Source: Leptidea sinapis
Lineage: Eukaryota > Arthropoda > Insecta > Lepidoptera > Pieridae
DNA length: 64,000 nt
Direction of reading: 5' to 3'
NCBI RefSeq assembly: GCF_905404315.1
Contig: NC_066304.1
Span: 5,084,001-5,148,000 of the forward strand
A program made the position numbers and the translations under genes. The notes under the pieces were generated by a model. It saw nothing but the letters and a program-made list of their open reading frames with translations. It was not told where the DNA came from and searched no databases. Shown one piece after another: positions 27,101 to 39,100 of this stretch (positions within the stretch are counted from its first letter, which is position 1; every line of letters starts with the position of its first letter).

Positions 27101-30100
27101 TTTCAAACGTGATTCGATGTAATTCCGTGTTAAACTTGCTCTCGGACATTTTTTCAAGTTAACTTGTGTCTTCTTAAGTGTTTGTGCAATATTTTCCAAA
27201 ATATTTAGCGATTTTTCCACTTCTGTAGCCATTATAAAGTTAAAATAATTGCAATCGTAGCTAAAGTAATGAAATAATTACGCTTTAAAACTTCTTTTTA
27301 ACTCGCAATACTATTGAATGCACGGCCGCTTATCTCGTCCTTTTGTTCTCGGGTGACCGGCGACACAGGTAACTAACGCTGATATCCGACTCGAATTTGG
27401 ACCATATGCTGCGGAGTTAAGGTCGAGATTTGTTTGAGGTGATTGATTTTAAAGAAAACACGTGTAGTTGATTCAACGCTGTATTGAACACTAATATAAA
27501 AACAAAGTATTACAAGTTACAACGCTTGCATATACCTATATAGTTATAATTACTAATAGCTAGTGCTATTGAAAAAGGATCGCACAATTGGTTAAAATGG
27601 TTACTCGGACCAGTCCTGTAATGGTTATAGACAAATGGTTAATGGTAACTAGAACCGGACCTATCAATGGTTACTCTCGTACTGCATCTCTACTATGCAT
27701 TGGTAATAAATAATAATGGTTAAAATGGTTAGTCGAGCCGGTCCTGTAATGGTTAATGGTAACTAGGACCGGCCCGTTCAATGGTCACCCGCGTACTGCT
27801 TACTAAAGGCAACACATGGTTATAAGTAATTAATATTATCTACTAAGCAATATTTGTAATATAATGATGTTCGATGGATTTACTTCGAACAGCTTATACA
27901 TTACTGCTTCACGGCAGAAAAAGGCTCCGTCGTAGTACCCATAATTTAGCCGGCATTGGCATGATACAAAAGGTCTAGTTGACCAGCTAACGTCAGGGTG
28001 TCGAATTTACTTGACGGTGTGCACCCGCATCGAAAAAATTCACTCTCATTTTTTTCCCTAACCCACCAAAAAAAGTGGAACTCCATAAAGGTTGCCATTA
28101 AATTTAAATATAAGAAAGGTGCAGTATAAGTTACCATATTTGAAGAATAAATATGAGGGTGTCCCTCCGAACACCAAACTCTTGTGATCAAATATGAACA
28201 CTCGGTCAGAATACTCCAGGTAGGTGCTGGTGTGACTGATCTTGATAAACGTCACGTGGTGCCTGTATCTCTGAAACGGGAAAAGTAATTTAACATTAGA
28301 GTAGTTCTTGGCCAAATTTTTGTTTGCGCTGTGAATCCACGGGCCGTTAAAGGAATAGGGGAGTCCCAGGCCCAAGGGTGTCGTAAGAGGTCACTAAGGG
28401 CTTTTAGATGTGGAAGAGTCACGCTGGCGTCTTATGACGTCAGCACGAACGGGACAGACTCGTCCGGATTAAGTACCACACTCACACAGTACACTGCCGT
28501 AAAATAGCGGCCTAGTGCCGCTATGTTTCGCTTAAGAAAGGTTCGAGGACCGGAGCCCATCCGCCCGTCCCTCCACCAGATATGTAACTTTTTTTTATGA
28601 CAATAAGGGACGACACGAACAAAATGATCAGCTGATGGTAATTGATACAGCCTGCCCATTACAATGCAGTGTCATTCAGTATTCTTGAAAAGCCCAAAAA
28701 TTCTGAGCAGCACTACAATTGCGCTCGTCACCTTGAGACATAAGATGTTAAGTCTCATTTGCCCAGTTATTTCACTAGCTACGGCGCCCTTCAGACCGAA
28801 ACACACTAATGTTTGCACATTACTGCTTCACGGCAGAAATAGGGGCTGTTGTGGTACCGATAATCTAGCCGGCTTCCTGTGCAAAGGAGCGTCCCACTGG
28901 TAAACCTGACCCACGCAAACTCCACTGTAACTTTTCCGCAAAAATTTTAATATGTAAAATCAAATTTACAATTAAATGCGTTGTAATCCTGTAAAAAGTG
29001 TTTTATTTAAATGTGTAGGCAACACTCGCGTTCATCAAATAAACTACTAATTACACCCCAAAAAAGTATTTATCACCTAATCAAGTTTTAAATTTCCTCA
29101 AGCCTCCAATAAAATCCCTGTTTACCGTTATATAAAACTACAAGCGTTTTAATTTATACGATTATCTCCCATTCATTATTTTTTTTTTAAGCTGTTCGTA
29201 AACTTACCATCAATTTATCCTTTATAACCGCTGTGTAGTTTGCGAGCCCCGTAAAATGCGGAATAATGACTATCTGAAAATTTATAAATAATCTATCTTA
29301 GTATATATAAATTACGTGACACGTTGTTTGTCCGCGACGGACTCCTAAACTAATGAACGGATTTAAATGGGGATTACTTCATGGAGTGCAGTTTAGTCGA
29401 ACTTGAGAGATAGGGTAGTTTTTATTTCGATTTGGGACCCATAATTATTTTTATTTCCAATATTTGTTTTGTATAGACATAATTTATGTGAGAGAATTTA
29501 TTGACGCGCGGTTTGACAGTTCTACTGTGAAACAATTTCATTATAACAACAAGGAGTATATTATGTTACAATAAAAAATTATTGACAAATTCATCAAACA
29601 CAGTATTTTAGTTATTATGTACAGAACAACGTCTGTCTGGTTAGCTAGTAATATATAAAAATCTCTCTCTCTCTTTCTCAATAATTTCAACTTCGCACCA
29701 CAACATAAATATTATGATAACCCTCACGGCGTTGGTGATGGCATCTTCATCATAGATGAGATAGTGCGTTACTTTACACTTTCCGATAAACACAAGGCAA
29801 AAGACAAACAATCTGAAGAATGACTTCCTGGGATTTGTTCCTGTTTCGCCCCAAGTTTTCGTCTCACACTCCTGTTTCGTGCCACGTTTATTTTCATTCC
29901 TGTTTCGGGTCACTTTATAAAATATTATTTCGTACAGCCAGAAAAAAAAGTGAATAACTACAATATTCTAAATTAATTCGGGTAAGCTAATGCCCTGGTA
30001 TATATAAGGGCAATAGCTTACCCGAGACCAAATGATGTCATGAAAAGATTTCATAATCCTATTACAGGATATGTTCCTGCAGATTGCGGCAAAAGTAGAA

Positions 30101-33100
30101 CAATTAAACTTGGCAATATCATAAACGGACCAAGTACATAGTAAAATTATCTTGATTCTGAAGTACATGCAGAAGGTGGAGAAAGCGATACATAAAAGTT
30201 TGGATTTTAAGCATAAATAAAATTGTATAATCAACATAAAATAAAGAATTTTTAATAATATATCACGAATCGAATCACAGACAGTTCTATCAACAAACTT
30301 TGCGAGGCGAATGAGGAACAAATCCTACCTGGTCGATAAGAACGATATTCGTACTTTCATTGACAAGTTCTGCTGAAATCCTCTTGTGTTGCAAGAGAGC
30401 ATGGGCGTCGGTAATATTCACCACCAGGAGACCCATGCGCCCGTTTTTCTTTCTAATCCCATTAAAAAGTGTGTGTGTACTTATGTATGCACGCAAGAAG
30501 TTATACTTCTTTGGCCTAACAAAATAAAAATCCTTAAAATTATTTATTCCTCGTGCAACTCTTGCAACGATGGCTATGACAATAACTAATTATTAAATCA
30601 CGAATACGGCTGTTCGGGCTTGAACCCTTTGCCTATCCTAATAATGGACGAAGAAACAAAAAAAAAATAACGAATTTCGCAAACGTCAGAAAATTTTACG
30701 AACCAACTCTTATGTTACAATGATACACGCGCATCTTAAAATTTCAATCTCATCATATTTTCATTACGCGCCTAAAGAAGTATAACTTCAAAAATGACAT
30801 GCAACCATGGGTAGAGAATTTGTTAGGCTTTTAGTAATTAAAAAATATGTACTCTAGGCTCCAAGAGAATTGCAATGGCCCAACAGAGCTGCGCCCGGTA
30901 GTAGTCATCCAGATCGCGCACGTGTTGCCACTTCACTCCCTCCAGGTCACACTCGGCCAGGAGACGCAAGCTGCGGAGGTGACCATACTCCGTAATATAG
31001 TCCTTGTTCTCTTGCCAAAGGCTCAACTGCAAGAAAGACGAAATAAGTACTGAGGCTGAGCTCTATAAAGCGTACTGAGACTTTGCTCAGGGTTTACTTA
31101 CGTAAAACTTAGCTGCTACCAGTGAAAGGCTCCTTTACACAGGATGCCGGCTAGATTATGGGTACCACAACGGCGCCCTTTTTCCGCCGTAAGCAGTAAT
31201 GTGTAAGTATTACTGTGTTTCGGTCCGAAGGGCGCCGTAGCTAGTGAAATTACTGGGCAAATGAGACTTTACATCCTATATTTCAAGGTGTCGAGCGGAA
31301 TTGTAATACTGCTCAGAATTTTTGGGATTTTCAAGAATCCTAAGCGGCACTGCATTGTAATGGGCTGGACGTATCAATTACCATCAGCTGAACGTCCTGC
31401 TCGTCTCGTCCCTTATTGAAATAAAAAAAAAAGCTGAGTGTGATAAAACGCGAACTTCACTATTACATTGGACTGTCTTAGTAGTGTTAGTCTTAGCAGA
31501 GTAAAGTCTGAGAAAAGTTCAAGAACGCTCTATAAATCTCAGCCTGAGTCTAGACTTAGAATATACAAGCGTTTTGATTACGTGGCAGCACGGTATTGCA
31601 TGACCAATTTTGGTTCGTCAATGTGTGCATTAGCTTGTGGTTTAATATTTAAAATACTAAGGAGCTAATGCCTAGCGTGGCTGACTTTTTACGACTTGTC
31701 AATCAAAATCGGTTACAATCATAATAGATTCGCTTTCCTTTTGTATCTTGATAGAGGGAGAGATAGAGTGTCAGAGAACTTTAGAGATGTTCTTCTCTAT
31801 CGCACGCTTTGTTCGTATATTACACTAGTATATTGTAAGTCTAATGGAGTTAGGCCAAAGTTTTAAATGTAATTTGTCACATTGACGTAATATAAACAAT
31901 TAGGCTCCCAATCTCATATTAATAGGTCATTCAAATTAACACCTTATTTCGTGGCAGTAATGTTCAAAGTCTATTGTGTACGCTCATAAGTAGCTCATTG
32001 ATCATAATCAGTACCATAGTACAAATTGTGCGCACATTTCGTCATCGATGTATTTTGTTTTAGAATTATTTAGAACTGAAATGTAATAAGTTAGCGAATG
32101 ATAAAAATTATTAATTATTAAAAGGGGCACTTAGCTGTAATACGACACTCCATTTGGTCAATTTTCACTGAACACTTTGACATTGCGTGGCGTTGTATTC
32201 AAAGCGCGGCCAAAACTCAACTGAACGCACCGCTAGGCTAGGCAGTTCAGCCTCTTATTGCGTAGTATTTACATCCTCTTTGGTAGAAGCAGTGCAATTA
32301 AAAACATCACTCGGAAAGGATACCTTGATTTTTATTTATTAATTGTAGCCGTCAAAAGTATCAAGACAGTGACAAAACACACTGGATTTCTTTCCTATTG
32401 AGTTTTTGATATACGGAGCCATGTCTCTAATACCAACATTAAAATGCAAATCATGTTCGGCCTTACAAATAAGCTTGGCAAAAGGTTATAAAACCCTTAG
32501 ATTAAGGATGGGTCTCCACTGCGCACCAACTAGAAACCGCAGGCGTAGTTGTAACTTGCGGCAACTAATAATACACCTAAGTGAGCGTACTCGAGCCAGC
32601 CTCGAACAATGTGTGACGTTGACGTGGCACAAAATGCCAGGTTGCGAAGTTAAATTTTGTATAAATAATACTACAAGAATATCGCTGACAACACTGTCAA
32701 TACAATGGGAATTCTAAAGTTTCCCGAATGTCCGACAGCCTTGCAAATAAACGCGGGAAATGTTACATATCCGAATTAACCCATCATAAGCAGAATGTCT
32801 ATTTGTAAACAATTTGCATATATTTATCATATTATTCTGAGGTATAACTTTATACCAACTTTATTTGCACGGCCGCTAGTGTTAATACTAAACTTACCTG
32901 TAGAAAGAATGTAATATGTTCCTCGACGGTGAGGTCGTCTATGAGAAACTCGCTTCGATGGCAGTATCCCATTTTCTGCTGCATCGTCATGAAACACACG
33001 CCAGGCTTCACCTCCTCGCCCAGCACATAGATAGTCCCTTTGTCAGGGTATGTGAGCCCTGTTTAATAATAGGTACTCTAATTTATTATTGAAGTTATAC

Positions 33101-36100
33101 TTCCTTGGGCGCGTTATGAAAACATTATGATTGTGAAATTTTAAGAAGCCCGCGCATCACTCTAACATAAAAGTAACAGGTTGAAGTTCGTTCCTAAAAT
33201 TTTCTGACGTTTGCGTCATTCGTTTCTTCGTCCATTATGAGGACAGGCAAAGGGTTCAAGCCTATACAGCCGTGTTCATTATTTAATAATTAATTGTCAA
33301 AGCCATTTTGCAAGGTTTTTACAAAATTGTTCTTTTCAAAAATGTAGAATAGCACGAGGAATAAAACATTTAAATTATTTTTGCTTCGTTAGGCCAAAGG
33401 AGTTTATTTCAATAACTATAACAATCTTAATTATTTTAATTATCATTTTTGCCAGAGAACAAAAAGTACACTGGAAAAATGTGGAAATATCTATCATAAC
33501 TTTTACACAGCAGAAGGATTTTTCTCATTTAAACAGATATCAACGGGAAAAAAAACTTAAAATATGTTTAAGTTTGTGCCAATGAAGACCTTTCATACGA
33601 TACCCCACATGACACGGTTAATTCAATTCCAAATTCAGACCGCCGCGCCGTTCCATCCATAAGCATCCAGTTTTATACTATAATTATTAATGTATAGTTT
33701 TTAGACTTTACTTCTAGTCCTATACTTGCAGTATAAGACAGTATTACTCGCCAAATTTCATAGTTCTAGGTCAACGGACCCTATAAATTTTGATTGCCTT
33801 GAGTATGTTCAAATATACGTTTTATGTGGCAAAACGTTTACTTAGAAGTTTGGTTAATTAACAGCTTGAAGAGACTATAGACTGAGTATTTCGTTTTGAT
33901 TTCAATTCGATACTTCCACGCGTGCAAGAGATGAAGGGTCATGACACAACGTACAACGTGAACAAAGTGTTCCGTATTTTTCCATTTGAGGTACAGAATC
34001 CGAAAAACCTGAATAATAAGAACATATGATATGTCGATATATCTATACCTATCTCGGTAACCAAGTATCTTCAACAAATTCAGAAACAAAGACGAACAGA
34101 CAGATGAACAGCGATAGTATGTATGTAAAAAAAGACTTGTGATGGATACTTGCCTGCCCTACCTTGTATTATATCCTATTTGTTTGGCAAGACTGGGTTT
34201 TTAATTTGTTTAACAAGGTTTATTTCTTTATTATTTATTTATTTATTACTAACGGTTTAACAAAAATAACTAGCTCATAAAGAGCAATGAAAAAGAGGTA
34301 TTTTCAGGTTAAAGAAAAAAACAAAAGCAAAGTAGTAATAAAATCAGACACGAAACCAAGTTCAAAGATACAAGCTCTGACTTTAATTGGAACTGGTTCG
34401 GCCACATTTCACGTATGACTGACAAACAGCAGGATGGCATACCAATTAAGAGATCTTCGACAACCGTCATCATTTTCGTCTGGATCCGTTCAGCGTACAA
34501 CATGGTGAAATCCCCTCCGTACATATCCAATGTGACATTGGTCAAAACTGGACGCTCCATTATACTCTAAAATAAGAGCAATATTAAGAACAGTAATTAA
34601 GAACTGATATAAAAATGCATTTATATTCATGCATATTGACAAGGGTGGTTCGACTTAATAGTCCATGTCGTAAGGTCTAATTTTGTTTGCCTTTGATTTG
34701 TTGTTTACGTTTTGTCTTGTTTAAATTTAAAACATTGTGGCAAAAATGTAATCAATGATTACGAGCGCAATTGTGCAGCTCAGAATTATGGATTTCTGAA
34801 GAATCCTGCACTGCATGGTGATGAGTAGGGCGTATCAATTACCATCAGGTGAACGTGAAAAGGAGAACAATCGAGCGTACGGTCATATGATGTTAAGTGA
34901 TCACTGCTGTGGCCATTCTCTTGCAACACCAGAGGAATCACAGGAGCGATGTCGACCTTTTAGAAAGATGTAAGCACTTTTTTTGAAAGTACCCATGACG
35001 TATTGTCCTCGACGCACCGGACAAGGTAGCTCATTCCGCAGTATGGTTTTACACGGAATAAAGTAGAATTCGGCAGAAATCAGGTCTAACATCTCTTCGG
35101 ACCACTCCACGTGCTTTAGAATGGATGTCTCGACGCAACGCCAGGGCAATTCGAGCAGCTCTGCGTTGAGCGCGGTCAAATGGTTCGGGCTGATATTATT
35201 GGTATTGCGATGTCTTTAGGAATACAGGACTTAGGTTATTAGGCAGATAATTTTATTTACCAGATAAGCTTCTAATAACAAAAAGTGCAATTTGTTCCTA
35301 TAAAATCTTGACTGACGAATGTCAGAAGCAGCAAGAATGGGCTATCCGATAAACATTCAACATTAATTTTGTAGTAATAAAATAAATGTTTCCATAATAA
35401 AAATAAATTCCATAATGAGTGACTGTTGGATTTTTATATATGTGAGATATTTCACAATATTTTGTTGGGTGAAGGGTGACGATGTGACAGGGTGAAGATG
35501 TCTATAAAAGGCGATATCTCCCTGGCGTGGACACACTCCCAGAAGCACACAGCCGGTCCTAAGTTCTTGTCTCCTTAGGAGACGCCCCGGGACTGTTGAT
35601 GCGTAGTCTTTGCGGCCTACACGGCCCACGTCCTATGTAAAAGTCTTCAGGGCTGACAGCATAGATTTAAAAGTTACTTATTTAGATGTTAGCTTGTTTG
35701 TGAATTTTTAGTAGGTGGTATTAAAAATTGTTAAAAAAAACTCTTTTGATCCAATTTCCTATAATATAATATCACATATGGCAAGAGCAAATTCTCACCT
35801 TTGAAACGTTCCGCATACTAATACTCTTCGCTACTAATTCATCAACAGGCTGAAGTTTGTCTCTTTCCCGTCCTGTTGGTGTCTCGATAACGTGCAACTT
35901 GTTAGAGTCCTGAGCCACGATGTATTTACACATAAATATTACTACTATTAGTATTCCTACTTTCTGTGTAAGTAGCTAACGAACTTGTTACGACTTTTCA
36001 GTCAAAATCAGTTACTCTATTGTTCGCTTTCCTTTTCTCTGTGTATATTATAATACTATGTAAGTACGGGCAAGAGGCTCACGGGATGGGGAGAGGTGAG

Positions 36101-39100
36101 GCAACCGCCCATGGACATCCGCAACAACAGGTGTGTCAAGAAATACGTTGCCGGCCTTTAAGGTGGGAGTATGCTTTTTTCTTAAAGGTCCCTAAGTCGT
36201 ATCTGTTCAGGAAGACCGCTGCCGGTAGTTGATTCCACAAAGTGGCTGTGCGAGGCAAGACTATGTTCGTCATGTCGCCCTTTATATGTGTGCAAACTTT
36301 AATTGCAATTGGGCTTACGGTTCTCGAGTTTTAGGTGAACGTACATGCATTATATAGAAAAGTTTGAATAGAAATTGAAATATTTTTATTTACCATAGGG
36401 AGTGTCAATAGCATAACATATTGCAAAAACATTTGGTTAACGTCATGAGGCTACATTACGGATTAAGACTCATCTATATATATATAAAAATGAATTGCTG
36501 TTAGTTAGTCTCGCTAAAATTCGAGAACAGCTGAGCCGATTTGGCTTATTTTGGTCTTGAATAATTTGTGGAAGTCAAGGGAAGGTTTAAAAGGTGAATA
36601 AATATGAAAATTTTTCCTTTGATGTGTCCCCCGTCGTTCAGAAAACAAATTGAAAGAATATTTTCAAATGATTTTACGAAATAATTCTTTATGTTGTGGT
36701 ATTAACAAATTCATAAAAAAAACATTATTTTATTTATTATATTATACAGAACAACGTCTGTTTGTTCAGCTAGTATTTTATAATTGCATAGAATCGAACA
36801 TTAATAATATCACTTAGATTAGAAAATTACTTAGCTTACTTACTTAGATTAGATTAATACTTAGATTATATATTATATTGAACTAATCTTTACATTGCTT
36901 GCAATAAAGGCTTATTCATCCATTCATTCATTCATGAAGCTACATCAGATCGTAAAGGTGTTTTGACGTGGGGAGAAGAAGTAATAAGAAACTCCCAGCC
37001 CATCTTCTAAATCATAAAACAACTTAGCGTTTTTAATATAAGATTATACAATTTAAGGTGGTCTGCACTAACTAGACAAGAATCATGCATCATTATGCTC
37101 TATATAATGTAACTGTAGTGACGACCTGTATAGCCGAGTGGTTAGCGATACTACCTACTTAGCTAGAGGTCCCGGGTTCAAATCCCTTGCACCTGCAAGC
37201 ATTTATATGATGAATATGGATGTTTGTTTCCGAGTCATGGATGTTTATATGTATTTATGTATGTTTAAGTAAGTTTATTGTATTAAATATATCGTTGTCT
37301 TGCAACCGATAACACAGGCTATATATGCTTAATTTGTGTAAAAAGTGTGTCAATATTATATGATGTAACTTTGTAATGTAAATGTAATGTACCTCAATTT
37401 TCCTAAATATAACCGTTTTCCACGAAACTTCACCTCCAATAGCTCTTTGCTTCATGGTCCTCTGCAGTATCATCAACACAATGAAGTACAGGCCTGTCAT
37501 GACTGACCACGATATGATCGTGAATATAACTGATTGCTTTTGCCACAGTCCCTCCTCTAGAACAAATAATATAACTGCGAATTTAGATAGTCTATACGTC
37601 TAGATAGACCCCCTTATTCATAATAGTCTGCTAACCTAAAGCATTGCTAATTCTCACTCTGTCTTCTTCTATTGACCTAAGTCAGAATGAGAAAAAACAC
37701 TCCTAAGCGGCTGTTTAAAATTAGCGGACCATTATGAATAAGGGGGAGATTCTTTTGCTGTTAGACAACCGATGAAAAGGCTAGATGTATTATTTTAGTG
37801 TGCGTGACAAGCTACGTCTTACACTCGCGATATGTACGACAATTTGTGATAGTGTGCGTGCATTCTTTAAAATAGAGTTTGACAGTCAACCTCAATTAAC
37901 CTCAAATTTGTTTTTTCGACATTTACACAGCTGTCACAGTCTTTCTAGACTTATAAAAGATCTAAGCCTACGAAGTCAGTGAGTTTTTTTTCGCCAATGG
38001 CGGAGACAATAGACTCTTTAACCATTAAGTGTTACCTCATTTTTTTCATCAAACAATTATCTGATATACTATTGTAAAATGGAACGCTCACAAATCATTG
38101 AATTATTTAATTTAATTTAATAATTTGTAATACTTGTTACAATGTTATTCGTTTCATCTTTTTACACTCCTCTGTGTAATTTTTTACAATGTCAAATTTC
38201 ACTCTATTCCGAACGCAGAAATAGGGTCTTTTGGTCTCAATATAGAATATGTGGCATAAACTACCTATTCTTTACAATTTGCCAATGAATTGTTTGGCAA
38301 AGTATCATTAAATAATAAACTATATTTAAAAATCTACATTTTCCACCTTAAGGCCCAGTATCCACCAAAGTGGAGACGAGACGAGACGAGAGGAGATAAC
38401 CCGCGATGCCGTCTGGTTATTTCCACCAGAGCGGTGAGGAGATGTGAGCTGTGCATAGATCGAAATCAGTCAAGTTATGTGACCTATGAAAGTAGACGTC
38501 ATATAACGCTTTTGGGTGTGTGAGGCACGGGGAGATGGCAGCTGGGAAAAGGGCGCGCATAGTTAATACACTATACAGGATGTCCCAAAGTTATGGGACA
38601 TGAAGGGAAAGTACCTTAAATATCGAAGATAGGCTATTTTACTGAAAGATGACTTTATGTTATTTTTAAAAGTTAGTACTTCTGCATTAAATGATTTTCT
38701 AAAAATTACTTGCCTCGTCTGGGAATCGAACCGACTTATATGTAAAAAAAACACCCCTACTTTTATGATGCCAATCGAAAGAATGGCCAAAAACTAATAA
38801 CTCTTCTTAAGTAACATAGTATTTTAAAAGAAAGGAACAACGTAAAATGAATGTTTTCCTACTTGAATTGGTACGAATGGACCGATTAGATGGCCGGCCA
38901 GATCCCCGGATTTTACACTATTAGATTTCTTCTTTTGCGGATACGTGAAAGATATACTATACAAAAAGCGATACGAGAACGTGGGCGAGTTACAAACAGA
39001 ATTGTGTCATATCATATCGAGTATTCACCATAAAATGATAAGAAAATCAACAGGCAGCGGACTCATTAAAAGATTGGCGATTTGCGTAAGACAAGAGGGA

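Larger units (their letters stand above)
21643..27586 (-). mobile_element. BEL/Pao LTR retrotransposon, complete but decayed
   Basis: Two 180-bp LTRs (21643-21822 and 27407-27586) begin TG and end CA and differ at about four positions. The 5-bp duplication ATTGG flanks both ends (21638-21642, 27587-27591). The internal region codes on the minus strand in the order Gag with Cys/His knuckles, aspartic protease, reverse transcriptase, RNase H, integrase, the BEL/Pao order. Several frameshifts and stops break the polyprotein. The element sits in the intron between ABCA exons 14 and 13, in the same orientation as the gene. Confidence 0.93.

Noticed and set aside
28058..28134. In-frame extension of ABCA exon 13 past the chosen donor
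   Set aside because: The frame stays open by chance; the GTAACT donor after FFKYG agrees with the ABCA FG-GYxL junction and with the phase of exon 14.
32406..32717. 103-codon plus-strand open frame as a gene
   Set aside because: Only its last 25 codons resemble anything (THAP-like start); the remainder looks like random frame through repeat sequence.
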